DNA of 64,000 bases from Sediminicola arcticus (GCF_040566695.1 NZ_JBEXAE010000001.1:496001-560000); one strand, 5' to 3'. Shown: positions 1 through 9,738, numbered from the stretch's first letter. The notes: generated from the sequence alone by a model not told the origin. Numbers and translations are program-made.

Positions 1-49
1 GACCACCTGATTATGAGTCAGGTGCTCTAACCAACTGAGCTATAGGACC
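1..49 (-). tRNA. partial tRNA with CAT anticodon (tRNA-Met or tRNA-Ile2)
   Basis: Read on the minus strand, this is the 5' part of a tRNA: a 7-nt acceptor strand, T8-A9, a D-arm starting GCTC, the D-loop AGTTGGTTA, and an anticodon stem CCTGA/TCAGG enclosing CTCATAA, so the anticodon is CAT. The variable loop, T-arm and 3' acceptor lie beyond the window edge. A CAT anticodon can mean elongator Met, initiator Met or lysidine-modified Ile2; the missing 3' half prevents a decision. Confidence 0.9.
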
Positions 50-126
50 CGCAAATTGCGGTTGCAATATTACTATTTATTTTTATACGTTGCAAGCAAA
101 ATCTCACCCTAAACGCATTATTGAAA

Positions 127-531
127 TTAATCTATTATTTCCTGACAGAGCTCTACTAAAACCCCATTGGTTGTTTTTGGATGCACGAAGGCAACCAACT
201 TATTATCGGCTCCTTTTTTAGGCACCTCATTTAGGACAGTAAAGCCCTCTTTCTTAAGTCTTTCTATCTCCATTACTATATCATCTACCTCAAAAGCAAC
301 ATGATGGATCCCCTCCCCCTTCTTCTCTAAAAATTTAGCAATTGGGCTATCTATGCTCGTGGCTTCCAATAGTTCAATTTTATTAAGGCCTACCTTAAAG
401 AAAGACGTTTTTACCCCTTCAGTCAATACCTCCTCCATTTTGTAATGAGGTGTACCCAATAGTTTTTCAAACAGAATATTGGAGGTTTCCAAGTCCTTTA
501 CAGCAATTCCCAAATGCTCAATTTTATTCAT
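127..531 (-). CDS. mce: methylmalonyl-CoA epimerase
   Basis: A 134-residue glyoxalase/VOC-fold protein of the usual length for methylmalonyl-CoA epimerase, which interconverts the R and S forms of methylmalonyl-CoA in the propionate/succinate pathway in the cytoplasm. Two beta-alpha-beta-beta-beta modules are visible: the first opens with IEHLGIAVKDLE and the second with IHHVAFEVDDI near residue 75. Likely metal ligands from the family pattern are His6, Glu53, His76 or His77, and Glu127 in the closing VELCQE. The gene is divergent from rbfA with only about 70 bp between the start codons, so the two promoters share this short stretch. Other VOC proteins are the alternative, but the end-to-end pattern fits the epimerase well. 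Confidence 0.88.
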   Translation of the reverse strand: MNKIEHLGIAVKDLETSNILFEKLLGTPHYKMEEVLTEGVKTSFFKVGLNKIELLEATSIDSPIAKFLEKKGEGIHHVAFEVDDIVMEIERLKKEGFTVLNEVPKKGADNKLVAFVHPKTTNGVLVELCQEIID

Positions 532-590
532 ATATCGCTAATTTATATCAGTATATATTAAGTATAAGGCTAAAATACACATATTGTGCG

Positions 591-598
591 TATTTTTG
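591..598 (+). promoter_or_regulatory. TAnnTTTG promoter element of rbfA
   Basis: TATTTTTG matches the Bacteroidota -7 element TAnnTTTG. Its last base lies only 4 nt before the rbfA ATG at 603, so a start at the usual distance would give an almost leaderless mRNA. It supports ATG 603 over the upstream in-frame ATG at 450. Confidence 0.5.
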
Positions 599-602
599 TC
601 CC

Positions 603-995
603 ATGGAAACACAACGACAAAAAAAGATAGCAGGCGTTATCCAAAAGGATATTGTAGATATTCTGCAGCGCGCAGCGATTGATGGAGGGTTAAGAGGAAC
701 GTTGATTTCAGTATCAAAAGTAAACGTGCCGACAGACCTGTCCATGGCCAAAATATATGTGAGCATATTCCCTACGAAAGATGCAAAAGAGCTCTTAGAA
801 GGAATGAAAAGCAATCAGGCCTTGATTAGACACGAATTGGCCCAACGAACAAGACACCAGTTGAGAAGAATTCCTGAACTTTCCTTTTTCTTGGATGATT
901 CCTTGGAATATATAGACAATATTGAAAAATCCTTGAAAGGGGAGGAAAACCCAATATCCAATCCAGATCTCTTGGAAAAAAGAAAAAAATCCTAA
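603..995 (+). CDS. rbfA: 30S ribosome-binding factor A
   Basis: A 130-residue RbfA, a KH-like protein that binds immature 30S subunits and helps 16S rRNA 5'-end maturation. The N-terminal METQRQKKIAGVIQKDIVDI and the central segment LSMAKIYVSIFP followed by RHELAQRTRHQLRRIPELSF are characteristic. The reading frame stays open upstream to an ATG at 450, but the extra 51 residues overlap the mce start and promoter region and are unlike RbfA, so the start was set at 603. The next gene, an FtsX-like permease, begins two bases after the stop codon, so the two are co-transcribed. Confidence 0.93.
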   Translation: METQRQKKIAGVIQKDIVDILQRAAIDGGLRGTLISVSKVNVPTDLSMAKIYVSIFPTKDAKELLEGMKSNQALIRHELAQRTRHQLRRIPELSFFLDDSLEYIDNIEKSLKGEENPISNPDLLEKRKKS

Positions 996-997
996 GA

Positions 998-2206
998 TTG
1001 AATTTTCCCTTTTACATCGCACAGCGGTATGTTAGATCTAAAAGCAGCCAAAATGCAGTAAATATCATCAATTTTATTACTTTCTTGGTCATCGTTATTG
1101 GATCAGCAGCCCTTTTTGTAGTGCTTTCCGGCTTTGCTGGACTAAAAACGTTTAGTCTTTCTTTTAGCAATACTGTTGATCCAGACCTCAAAGCTCAGCC
1201 CACCTCTGGGAAGTTTTTCAGCGTTTCTTCCGATCAAGAAACCCAACTAAAAAACATTAATGGAATAGCCTCCTATTCCAAAGAATTAGAAGAGCGTGTG
1301 TATCTTACCCATAACCAGAAAAGCCATGTGGCATACATAAAAGGGGTGGACAGCAATTATGGTAATGTTACCTCCATGGATAGTACCATCTATTTTGGGA
1401 ATTGGGAATTGGACCAGCAGCATGGAGTTATAGGTATAGGTATTGCCAATCTTTTAGGGTTGAGCACTAACAATTATAGAAGTCCTTTAATTGTACTAGC
1501 ACCTAAACCAGGCAAAGGTTCTATCTCCCAGCAGTCCCTTCGAAGCAAACCTTATAACCAATTAGAAGTCATCGTAAGCGGTATCTACTATATTGAGGAA
1601 AATCTGGATAAAAAATATGTCTTTTCCGAACTCTCCTTGGTTCAGGCCCTTTTAGAAAAGGACAGTACCCAAGTATCAGGCATAAATTTTAAGTTAGACG
1701 AAACTGCAGATGTTTTACAAACCCGGGAGGCGATCAACAAGATATTTCCCAATTCCATCATTCTCAAAGACAGAAGGGAACTCAATAGCACCCTCTATAA
1801 AATGTTGAATACCGAAAATTTGGCCACGTATCTTATTTTCACTTTGGTGCTTATTATTGCCCTATTTAATGTGGTAGGCGCAATTATCATGATGATTTTG
1901 GATAAACAACAGAATTCCAAAACCCTATACAGTTTAGGAACCACCATAAAAGAACTAAGACATATCTATTTCGTTCAGGGTGTTTTAGTTACCAGTGTTG
2001 GTGGATGTATCGGCGTCCTTATGGCCTCCTTATTAATCTGGTCACAACTTGTATTTGGATGGTTAAAAATAACACCCTCCCTAGCCTACCCAGTGGAATA
2101 TAAATTACTTAATGTTGGAATTGTTCTGTCCACTATCGTGGTCCTAGGGATCATCGCCTCTAAAATTGCAAGCAGTAGAATCAATAAAAAATTGATCGCT
2201 CGCTAG
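998..2206 (+). CDS. FtsX/LolC-E-type ABC transporter permease
   Basis: A 402-residue inner-membrane permease of the MacB/FtsX/LolCE class, probably part of the machinery that releases lipoproteins toward the outer membrane. One transmembrane helix lies near residues 25-47 (NFITFLVIVIGSAALFVVLS), followed by a large periplasmic domain of about 220 residues and three C-terminal helices around 275-300, 325-350 and 370-390, which is the family layout. The N-terminal FYIAQRYVRSKSSQNAVNII matches LolE-type proteins of Bacteroidota. The start is TTG at 998, two nucleotides after the rbfA stop; no ATG gives a complete N-terminus. The cognate ATPase is not in the window. Confidence 0.85.
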   Translation: MNFPFYIAQRYVRSKSSQNAVNIINFITFLVIVIGSAALFVVLSGFAGLKTFSLSFSNTVDPDLKAQPTSGKFFSVSSDQETQLKNINGIASYSKELEERVYLTHNQKSHVAYIKGVDSNYGNVTSMDSTIYFGNWELDQQHGVIGIGIANLLGLSTNNYRSPLIVLAPKPGKGSISQQSLRSKPYNQLEVIVSGIYYIEENLDKKYVFSELSLVQALLEKDSTQVSGINFKLDETADVLQTREAINKIFPNSIILKDRRELNSTLYKMLNTENLATYLIFTLVLIIALFNVVGAIIMMILDKQQNSKTLYSLGTTIKELRHIYFVQGVLVTSVGGCIGVLMASLLIWSQLVFGWLKITPSLAYPVEYKLLNVGIVLSTIVVLGIIASKIASSRINKKLIAR

Positions 2207-2264
2207 TTGGATTGATAATCAGTATAACTGTTCTCTAAATCAATTCAGTAAAAAATCTTATTTT

Positions 2265-3263
2265 TTATACGGTAGTGAACTGGTAATCTCCAAACATTTC
2301 CATTACCTCATCAAAGGCAGCAAAGACATCTTCGGCTTCGTCACTGGTCACCATTTTCATTCTGTATTCCTTAAAATTGGGAATACCTTTAAAATAATTA
2401 GTATAGTGCCTTCTAGTTTCAAAGACTCCAAGTTTTTCACCTTTCCAATCAATAGCCATCTGCAGGTGTCTGCGGGCAGCGGAAACCCGCTCTTCCATGG
2501 TGGGGGGATCTTTATGCGTTCCTGTCTTAAAATAATGCTTCACCTCATTAAAGAACCAAGGATATCCGATACTAGCACGTCCTATCATGGCGCCATCCAA
2601 TCCATATTCATCACGCATTTTCATGGCCATTTCTGGCGTGTCCACATCTCCGTTCCCAAAAATTGGAATATGCATTCTGGGGTTGTTCTTAACCGCTGCA
2701 ATAGGTCCCCAATCAGCACTTCCCTTATACATTTGTACCCTAGTTCGGCCGTGTATGGAAATTGCCTTAATGCCCACATCCTGCAAGCGCTCCGCAACCT
2801 CAACTATTTTTATGGAATCGCTATCCCAACCCAATCTGGTCTTCACCGTTATGGGTAAGTGGGTACGTTTCACCATTTCCTCCGTAAGCTTTATCATCAA
2901 GGGGATGTCCTTTAAAATTCCGGCCCCGGCATTTTTGGACACTACCTTTTTTACAGGACAACCAAAATTGATATCGATGATGTCTGGATTAGATTTTTCC
3001 ACGATATCTATGGATTGCAACATGGAATCTAGTTCTGCTCCAAAAATCTGAATACCCACAGGGCGTTCTCTTTCGTAAATATCCAATTTCATGACACTTT
3101 TTGCGGCATCACGAATTAAGCCTTCCGATGAGATGAATTCTGTATACACCACATCTGCACCTTGTTCCTTGCATAAGGCACGGAAAGGTGGATCACTAAC
3201 ATCTTCCATTGGCGCTAAAAGCAATGGAAAATCTGGCAGTTGAATATCTCCTATTTTTGGCAA
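2265..3263 (-). CDS. dusB: tRNA-dihydrouridine synthase
   Basis: A 332-residue FMN-dependent Dus enzyme that reduces uridine to dihydrouridine in the tRNA D-loop. LLAPMEDVSDPPFRALC near residue 15 begins the TIM barrel, and the catalytic cysteine is Cys102 in INFGCPVKKV. The family segments TVKTRLGWD, SIHGRTRVQMYKGSADW, GNGDV and IGRASIGYPWFF (FMN phosphate site) follow in order, with the helical tail at the C-terminus. It is similar to DusB and sits alone, convergent with the FtsX-like gene and 54 bp downstream of the outer-membrane protein gene on the same strand. The exact Dus subfamily is assigned by resemblance only. Confidence 0.9.
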   Translation of the reverse strand: MPKIGDIQLPDFPLLLAPMEDVSDPPFRALCKEQGADVVYTEFISSEGLIRDAAKSVMKLDIYERERPVGIQIFGAELDSMLQSIDIVEKSNPDIIDINFGCPVKKVVSKNAGAGILKDIPLMIKLTEEMVKRTHLPITVKTRLGWDSDSIKIVEVAERLQDVGIKAISIHGRTRVQMYKGSADWGPIAAVKNNPRMHIPIFGNGDVDTPEMAMKMRDEYGLDGAMIGRASIGYPWFFNEVKHYFKTGTHKDPPTMEERVSAARRHLQMAIDWKGEKLGVFETRRHYTNYFKGIPNFKEYRMKMVTSDEAEDVFAAFDEVMEMFGDYQFTTV

Positions 3264-3317
3264 ACCCTTTTCTATTTTAGGAATGCAAAAATAGTAAATA
3301 TCTCTTACATAAGAAGT

Positions 3318-5753
3318 TTAATTGACGCCTAACCGATCCCGCTCTATTTTATCGATGGTTCTATTGCTGTCTTTCAATCCGAAGTTTCCGAAATTATAAG
3401 TAAATCCAAAACGAATGAATTGGGTCTCAGGTCTGGGTAAATAGGAATTGTCTTGGTTCAAATATGTAGAGGTAAGTGTTCCATTGGCCCTTCCTAAAAT
3501 ATCTTCAGAAGAGAGTGAAATGGTAGCCCTGTTATTCCATAGTGTTTTACGAAGTCCAAAGGTTAGGTTGGTGGTTTCTGAGATCATGTAGGACCCCAAA
3601 AGGAACTTGGACAAATAATTAAGCCCCAATTCCCCTGTGAAGGTACCATCCTTGGAAAGGGTCAAATTATTGCCCAACCATAAAAACACTCCTTCTACTT
3701 CATTGGTCACTGGAATATTTCCGCTCTCTACCGCTAAAAAGGTTTCGTCTTCATGAAACAAGGAACTAATAGCAATAAGAAACCAATTTTTGGTAATAGA
3801 TTTGATATAGGTGAGGTCTACCCCGTAGGAAGTGCTTTCAAGGGCATTCTGTCGCACTTCTCGAAGTGTTTGATTCTGGTTGTTCTGAAAGCTAAGTGTA
3901 GATATATACGCGCCATTATCCTTGTAGTATAAATCCAAGAAATACGCACCTTTATAGGTATAGTTAAAATTAAAATTATGGCTAAAATTAGGCCTTAAGT
4001 TGGGATTTCCCTGATTAAAATTATTTTCATTTAAAAAATAAAGAAACGGATTCAGATCCTGGTATTTGGGTCTGGATAGTTTACGACCGTAATCAAAGGC
4101 TAAAGAATGATTGTCAGATTGGGTATACAGGAGGTATAAGGAGGGGAAAAGCTCAAAGTAATCCTGTGTATTGATTTCCGTGACGCTAAAAGATCTTCCT
4201 TCAGCGTTGGTCTGTTCACCTCTCAGTCCTGCCTTAAGAGAAAACTTGTCCCAGTTCTGTACCATGGTAATATACCCTGCCAATACCATCTCGTCATAAT
4301 CATAGATATCTGATAGGGAACTGTTCCTGATTTGGTTGTTGCCAACAACGTTAAAATAGTCTAAACCACTCCTAGAATTGATATTGGAAAATTTACCGCC
4401 ACTTTCAAAAGACAAACTACCAAAGGTTGCTGCATAGTCTGCCTGACCTGTGTAAATCTGTATGTTTTGATCAGAATTGGTAAGGAAGCTGAAATTCCTA
4501 ATAAAACTGTTATTACTATCAAAATAATCAGAAGATACTATTTGATTTTGGTCTACATGATAATCCGTATAATGTGCATTCAAAGACAGCGTAGCTCCTT
4601 CTTTTTTAAATCGGTGGACATAATTTAAGTCCACCGCCAGATTGAACTGGTCATTATTGAGGTTACTCCTAGAAACAAAGGTAGAGTCCAGTATATTCTG
4701 GGCATTCCGTATGAAGTTTTCAGATGTATTATCAAAGGTCTTGTTTGGAGAAACTGCTAAATTGGAGGTGATATTTAAAGAGTTTCTATCATCAATTGTG
4801 TAGTCCAATATAAGGTTTGCATTTTGTGCTACAGATCTGGTAGTCCTATTAAAAAATGTCTGCCATCTGGCAAATACCCCATTGTCGTCAATAAAATTTA
4901 TATACCCGTTATTGTCCTTGTATTCCTTTCTGGGACTGATGGAATAGTTGGCGAAAACACTTAATTTATCAGTTTTAAAATAATGGCTGGTCCCAAAGTT
5001 GTATTTCGGATAAATGGCCTGTATATAATCCCCATTGACACTTCCTTTATAGCCTGGGGAGATATTCTTACTAGTGATAATATTTAATATGGGCCCTCCC
5101 TCAGCATCATAACTTGCAGGCGGGTTCATGATTACCTCAACAGATTTTATATTTGTCCCAGAGATGCCCTCCAATAAGTTTTTTATTTCGGTATTGGTAA
5201 GTTGTACTTTTCTGTTATTTAAATATATCGTTGGGGTCTGGTTTTTAATTTTCAATTGGTCATTCACCATAATTACCCCAGGTGTTTTCCTTAATACATC
5301 CCATGAATTCCCCAAGGAGGCAATCGTATTTTCTATATTAAAGATCAAGCGATCCGACTTTCGGACCACCGTTGGATTATTCGCTATCACTTCCACCCCA
5401 TCTAAATCAATAGAACTATCCTCTATGATTATTGTCCCAATAGCAACGTTTTCCTTAACATCTACTGCTATTAAATTGGAGGTTGAACCTATGTAACTCG
5501 CTTTTACAAAATAAGTCCTAGGCTGTACATTGGAGATAAAAAACTTACCCGCCTCATCGGTAGAGGCTCCCATTATTACGGTAGAATCGGATACTTGAAG
5601 CAAAAGGACATTGGCAAAGCCCACCGCTTCATTATTTCTATCTTTTACGGCCCCAGTAACCTCAAAGGTTTGGGCAGATAGGCATAACGGCATGATCAGG
5701 GACATGATCAAAACTAAGAAGCTAAATTTCAAGATTTTGAGGTTGGTCACCAA
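3318..5753 (-). CDS. outer membrane beta-barrel protein, TonB-dependent receptor-like
   Basis: An 811-residue outer-membrane protein of the Bacteroidota CarboxypepD_reg-like plus OMP_b-brl_3 type. A signal peptide ends near residue 28 (LCLSAQ). Residues about 30-110 form the carboxypeptidase-regulatory-like beta-sandwich (VTGAVKDRNNEAVGFANVLL), followed by a plug-like region (GVEVIANNPTVVRKSDRLIF, and PPASYDAEGGPILNIIT), then a beta-barrel rich in alternating aromatic strands ending in IRFGFTYNFGNFG. Substrate is unknown; no SusD partner is adjacent. The start is uncertain: TTG at 5753 or GTG at 5750, since the first ATG lies inside the signal peptide. It stands alone, divergent from lepA. 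Confidence 0.82.
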   Translation of the reverse strand: MVTNLKILKFSFLVLIMSLIMPLCLSAQTFEVTGAVKDRNNEAVGFANVLLLQVSDSTVIMGASTDEAGKFFISNVQPRTYFVKASYIGSTSNLIAVDVKENVAIGTIIIEDSSIDLDGVEVIANNPTVVRKSDRLIFNIENTIASLGNSWDVLRKTPGVIMVNDQLKIKNQTPTIYLNNRKVQLTNTEIKNLLEGISGTNIKSVEVIMNPPASYDAEGGPILNIITSKNISPGYKGSVNGDYIQAIYPKYNFGTSHYFKTDKLSVFANYSISPRKEYKDNNGYINFIDDNGVFARWQTFFNRTTRSVAQNANLILDYTIDDRNSLNITSNLAVSPNKTFDNTSENFIRNAQNILDSTFVSRSNLNNDQFNLAVDLNYVHRFKKEGATLSLNAHYTDYHVDQNQIVSSDYFDSNNSFIRNFSFLTNSDQNIQIYTGQADYAATFGSLSFESGGKFSNINSRSGLDYFNVVGNNQIRNSSLSDIYDYDEMVLAGYITMVQNWDKFSLKAGLRGEQTNAEGRSFSVTEINTQDYFELFPSLYLLYTQSDNHSLAFDYGRKLSRPKYQDLNPFLYFLNENNFNQGNPNLRPNFSHNFNFNYTYKGAYFLDLYYKDNGAYISTLSFQNNQNQTLREVRQNALESTSYGVDLTYIKSITKNWFLIAISSLFHEDETFLAVESGNIPVTNEVEGVFLWLGNNLTLSKDGTFTGELGLNYLSKFLLGSYMISETTNLTFGLRKTLWNNRATISLSSEDILGRANGTLTSTYLNQDNSYLPRPETQFIRFGFTYNFGNFGLKDSNRTIDKIERDRLGVN

Positions 5754-5874
5754 AGCTAAGAAAATTTCTGAAGTGAACTACTACAAAATTTGTAATCTCT
5801 GCGATTATTAACTCCATTCTAGCCGTTTCGAGCTAATTTCTTGGGAACCGATATTTTATGCAGGTCAAATAAAG

Positions 5875-5882
5875 TATATTTG
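5875..5882 (+). promoter_or_regulatory. TAnnTTTG promoter element of lepA
   Basis: TATATTTG fits the Bacteroidota -7 consensus and lies 46 bp before the lepA ATG at 5929, leaving a leader of about 40 nt. The TTG at about 5850 could be part of the upstream -33 element. Confidence 0.55.
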
Positions 5883-5928
5883 CATCGGCTTAAAACGTGT
5901 TGAATAGGCCATTTCAGCTACATCATTT

Positions 5929-7725
5929 ATGAAGAACATTAGAAACTTCTGCATTATTGCGCATATAGACCATGGCAAGAGTACCTTGGCAGATAGATTA
6001 TTGGAATTTACAGGCTCCGTGACAGATCGTGAAAAGCAAGACCAACTTTTGGACAGTATGGATCTAGAAAGAGAACGTGGAATAACCATAAAGAGCCATG
6101 CCATACAAATGGACTACACGCATAATGGGGAACAGTATGTCCTAAATTTGATAGATACCCCGGGCCATGTTGATTTCTCCTATGAGGTCTCTAGGTCTAT
6201 TGCTGCATGTGAAGGGGCATTACTTATTGTTGATGCCGCACAGAGCATACAGGCACAAACCATTTCCAACCTTTATTTGGCTTTGGAAAACGACTTGGAA
6301 ATTATACCTGTTTTGAACAAGGTAGATCTCCCCAGCGCCAATCCCGAAGAGGTGACGGATGATATTGTTGAATTATTGGGTTGCAAACACGAAGATGTAA
6401 TTCCGGCTAGTGCCAAAACAGGTTTGGGAATTCAAGAAATCCTTACGGCTATTATTGAGCGTATTCCCGCTCCTAAGGGAGTTGTGGATGAACCATTACA
6501 GGCTTTGGTTTTCGATTCTGTTTATAATCCCTTCAGAGGGGTTGAAACGTATTTTAGGGTCATTAACGGAGAAATAAAAAAAGGACAGAAAATAAAATTT
6601 GTTGCCACTGGCAAGAGCTATTTTGCAGACGAAGTGGGTACCTTAAAACTTACGCAACATCCTAAGCAGGTGATAAAAGCAGGGGATGTGGGCTATCTGA
6701 TTACAGGAATAAAAGACGCGAAGGAAGTAAAGGTAGGTGATACTATTACGGATTTTGCCAAACCAACAATAAACCCGATCAGTGGGTTCGAAGATGTAAA
6801 ACCAATGGTTTTTGCTGGAATTTATCCCGTGGACACAGAAGATTTTGAAGAATTGCGCTCATCTATGGAGAAGCTGCAGTTGAACGATGCTTCCTTGGTG
6901 TTTTTACCTGAAAGTAGTGCGGCCCTAGGTTTTGGATTCCGTTGTGGCTTCCTGGGCATGCTACACATGGAAATTATTCAGGAACGCTTGGAGCGTGAGT
7001 TTGATATGACCGTGATCACCACAGTGCCCAACGTAAGTTACCATGCCTTCTCCCGCAAGGACCCAACGGTTCCAGTAATTGTGAACAACCCAACGGATCT
7101 TCCAGACCCTTCTACTTTGGATCATGTTGAAGAGCCCTATATAAAAGCTACTATTATCACCAAGTCCGATTTTGTAGGAAACGTAATGTCCCTATGTATA
7201 GACAAAAGGGGCGTTATTACGCATCAGACTTATTTGACACCTGAACGTGTGGAATTGTCTTTTGATATGCCATTGGCAGAAATAGTTTTTGACTTCTATG
7301 ACAGATTAAAAACAGTCTCTAAAGGATATGCCTCTTTTGATTATTCACCTATTGGGATGCGCACTTCAAAATTAGTGCGTGTAGACATTCTATTGAATGC
7401 CCAACCTGTGGATGCCCTTTCTTCCTTGATTCATGCTGATAATGCCGCCAATATCGGTAAAAAGATGTGTGAAAAGTTAAAGGAATTGATTCCTAGGCAA
7501 CAATTCGATATTCCAATTCAGGCAGCTATTGGAGCAAAAATTATTTCGCGCGAAACTATTAAAGCACTCCGTAAAGATGTAACGGCAAAATGTTATGGAG
7601 GGGATATTTCCCGTAAACGTAAACTTTTGGAAAAACAAAAGAAAGGTAAGAAGCGAATGCGTCTAGTTGGTAACGTAGAAATACCTCAGCAGGCGTTTAT
7701 GGCCGTATTAAAGCTTAACGATTAA
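5929..7725 (+). CDS. lepA: elongation factor 4 (back-translocase GTPase)
   Basis: A 598-residue LepA/EF4 of standard length. It is a ribosome-associated GTPase related to EF-G that acts on stalled or mistranslocated ribosomes. The GTPase motifs are clear: G1 AHIDHGKSTLADRL at residues 12-25, DTPGHVDF (G3) and NKVDLPSA (G4). They are followed by EF-G-like domains II, III and V and the LepA-specific C-terminal domain (RKDVTAKCYGGDISRKRKLL, KKGKKRMR). It has its own promoter and ends in a strong bidirectional terminator. Confidence 0.97.
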   Translation: MKNIRNFCIIAHIDHGKSTLADRLLEFTGSVTDREKQDQLLDSMDLERERGITIKSHAIQMDYTHNGEQYVLNLIDTPGHVDFSYEVSRSIAACEGALLIVDAAQSIQAQTISNLYLALENDLEIIPVLNKVDLPSANPEEVTDDIVELLGCKHEDVIPASAKTGLGIQEILTAIIERIPAPKGVVDEPLQALVFDSVYNPFRGVETYFRVINGEIKKGQKIKFVATGKSYFADEVGTLKLTQHPKQVIKAGDVGYLITGIKDAKEVKVGDTITDFAKPTINPISGFEDVKPMVFAGIYPVDTEDFEELRSSMEKLQLNDASLVFLPESSAALGFGFRCGFLGMLHMEIIQERLEREFDMTVITTVPNVSYHAFSRKDPTVPVIVNNPTDLPDPSTLDHVEEPYIKATIITKSDFVGNVMSLCIDKRGVITHQTYLTPERVELSFDMPLAEIVFDFYDRLKTVSKGYASFDYSPIGMRTSKLVRVDILLNAQPVDALSSLIHADNAANIGKKMCEKLKELIPRQQFDIPIQAAIGAKIISRETIKALRKDVTAKCYGGDISRKRKLLEKQKKGKKRMRLVGNVEIPQQAFMAVLKLND

Positions 7726-7730
7726 AAGAA

Positions 7731-7762
7731 AACCCCCAAGAATAATTCTTGGGGGTTTTTTA
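7731..7762. terminator. bidirectional intrinsic terminator, lepA / antiporter
   Basis: AACCCCCAAGAAT pairs with ATTCTTGGGGGTT in a nearly perfect hairpin, with an A-rich run on the left and a T-run on the right. It ends lepA on the plus strand and the convergent antiporter gene on the minus strand. Confidence 0.9.
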
Positions 7763-7785
7763 ATTCACTTACCCTACGGATCTTC

Positions 7786-9630
7786 TTACCGATCGTCATT
7801 GTCCTTATCCGATTCCATTATTTTTCCGAGATAGACCAATTTAGACCCTTCTCCTATATCTTCAAACTCTTTACTAAAAGAAGGAATAATCTTTAAATCG
7901 CCATTCTTCGTCTTTAAGAATATAGGCACCATGTTTTTATCCGATTTGGTAATTTCAATCAGTCCTTCGTAATGTTCCTTGTCATTAACCTCTACCTCGT
8001 GAATTGATGGATATAGCCTAGATGCCTCCATTAGTTTAATGAAATCATCTGTATGGGAAAAAAGGCCTTCTTTGGGGTTGTTTTCTGGATCGTTCATCTC
8101 ATCTCCCGAAACCAATCGAAAAGAACCATTTTCCCCAAACTGATCTTTAAATTTTTTAATGGCGAACATATTGATATCAGAATTTCCTGTAAGAGCCATT
8201 AAGTATCCCATATCATTCAATTCAATATTATCGGTAAGAGAATCAGAATAGATATTTGCCGTCATGGCCTCTAATCCCATTTTTTTTGCCTTCTCTACAT
8301 TAGATTGGTTGTTATCTATAAGCACAACATGGCGTTGATTCTTTTGCAGGTACCCGGCAATTAACCTAGAAGCCTTGGATGCCCCAATAATCAATATACC
8401 TTCCGACTTGGTCAAAAACACCCCAACCAATTTGGCAAATAATCGGGCCGTAGTTGCATTTAATAACACCGTCCCCAAAACTACAGTAAATACAACAGGT
8501 GTTATATATTCGGCTCCGGGTTCCCCATTGGCCAATAATTTGGAGCCAAAAAGCGAAGCAATACCCGCGGCAACAATTCCCCGCGGGCCTACCCAGCTTA
8601 TGAATAGTTTTTCCTTAAAATTAAGATCAGATCCAGCAGAACTGAGAAATACGCCCAAGGGTCTAATCACAAAAACGATTATGGCTAAAAGTACTACCAT
8701 TTGCCAATTAAAAATAAGCTCCAATTCCTGTAAGTTGATATTGGCTGCCAACACTATGAATAAGATAGATATCAATAATACACTTAAGGATTCTTTGAAA
8801 TATAATAATTCCTTAAGATTTGGAAGGTTAATGTTTCCCATTACAAGGCCCATGACCACAACCGCCAGTAACCCTGATTCATGTGCAAATATATCCGATT
8901 CTACAAAGACCAATAAGACCACTGAAAGCGACACCACATTAAGTAGGTAGTGGGGTATGAAATTCTTTTTGATAGCAAAGGCCAAGGCATGTGCAAATGT
9001 AAATCCGAAGGTAGTTCCAAATAAGAGGATTTTCCCAAATTCAACCAATGCTGTTTGTGTATAGGCCTCCCCCTCTCCAACACTTATAAATTCAAATACC
9101 AATACCGCCACTAATGCGCCAATTGGATCTATAAGTATCCCTTCCCACTTCAAAACCGCAGAGACATCTTTTTTTAAGGGGATATTCCTAAGGATTGGGG
9201 TTATGACCGTTGGACCGGTTACAATAATAAGGCCGGAAATCAAAAAAGAAATTTGCCAGCTTAATCCAAATATAAAATGAGCCGAAATACCGGCTCCAAA
9301 AAATGTCACTAAAGAACCTAGGGTTATCAACTTGGTTATCACAGGACCTACATTCGCAATTTCCGAGCGCCTCAATGTTAGCCCACCCTCAAAAAGAATA
9401 ATACTGATGGCCAAGGAAACAAAATAATAAAGTCCATCTCCGGGAAACAATCCCTTTTCGCCATTCCAGATAGGCTCTATCCATTTTTCGCCATTCTCAG
9501 TTAGCAGGGTTGATACAGGTCCAACGAAAAGACCAATTAAAATAAGGGGTAAAATAGCAGGTAGTTTTAATCTCCATGCCACCCATTGGGCCAGAATTCC
9601 AAGTATAATTATTCCCGCTAATTCAACCAT
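7786..9630 (-). CDS. CPA1-family cation:proton antiporter with C-terminal RCK domain
   Basis: A 614-residue membrane antiporter of the NhaP/CPA1 group. About twelve hydrophobic helices cover residues 1-390 (opening IIILGILAQWVAWRLKLPAI). The ion-site segments are GPTVITPIL and EGILIDPIGALVAVL, and WVGPRGIVAAGIASLFGS is a late CPA1 motif. From about residue 397 a TrkA-N/RCK nucleotide-binding fold begins (GILIIGASKASRLIAGYL, VVLIDNN), and the last about 70 residues resemble TrkA-C. RCK domains usually gate K+ or Na+ transport by NAD(H) or nucleotides. The substrate ion cannot be read from sequence. It opens a block of ion-transport genes that continues to 14.9 kb. Confidence 0.85.
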   Translation of the reverse strand: MVELAGIIILGILAQWVAWRLKLPAILPLILIGLFVGPVSTLLTENGEKWIEPIWNGEKGLFPGDGLYYFVSLAISIILFEGGLTLRRSEIANVGPVITKLITLGSLVTFFGAGISAHFIFGLSWQISFLISGLIIVTGPTVITPILRNIPLKKDVSAVLKWEGILIDPIGALVAVLVFEFISVGEGEAYTQTALVEFGKILLFGTTFGFTFAHALAFAIKKNFIPHYLLNVVSLSVVLLVFVESDIFAHESGLLAVVVMGLVMGNINLPNLKELLYFKESLSVLLISILFIVLAANINLQELELIFNWQMVVLLAIIVFVIRPLGVFLSSAGSDLNFKEKLFISWVGPRGIVAAGIASLFGSKLLANGEPGAEYITPVVFTVVLGTVLLNATTARLFAKLVGVFLTKSEGILIIGASKASRLIAGYLQKNQRHVVLIDNNQSNVEKAKKMGLEAMTANIYSDSLTDNIELNDMGYLMALTGNSDINMFAIKKFKDQFGENGSFRLVSGDEMNDPENNPKEGLFSHTDDFIKLMEASRLYPSIHEVEVNDKEHYEGLIEITKSDKNMVPIFLKTKNGDLKIIPSFSKEFEDIGEGSKLVYLGKIMESDKDNDDR

Positions 9631-9738
9631 TCAATTTTTTTGTGAAATTTAATGTTTTTATTTTAAAAATGTGTGCTATAACTCTTCCTGATAGTGCTCT
9701 AGTTTAATATTTGTTATCTTGAGGCCCAAACGGGATTT

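Noticed and set aside
450..602. N-terminal extension of rbfA
   Set aside because: It would overlap the mce start and promoter and does not resemble RbfA; ATG 603 gives the standard protein.
8375..8950. 191-codon plus-strand frame inside the CPA1 antiporter gene
   Set aside because: Antisense shadow: compositionally a reflection of the transmembrane gene on the other strand.
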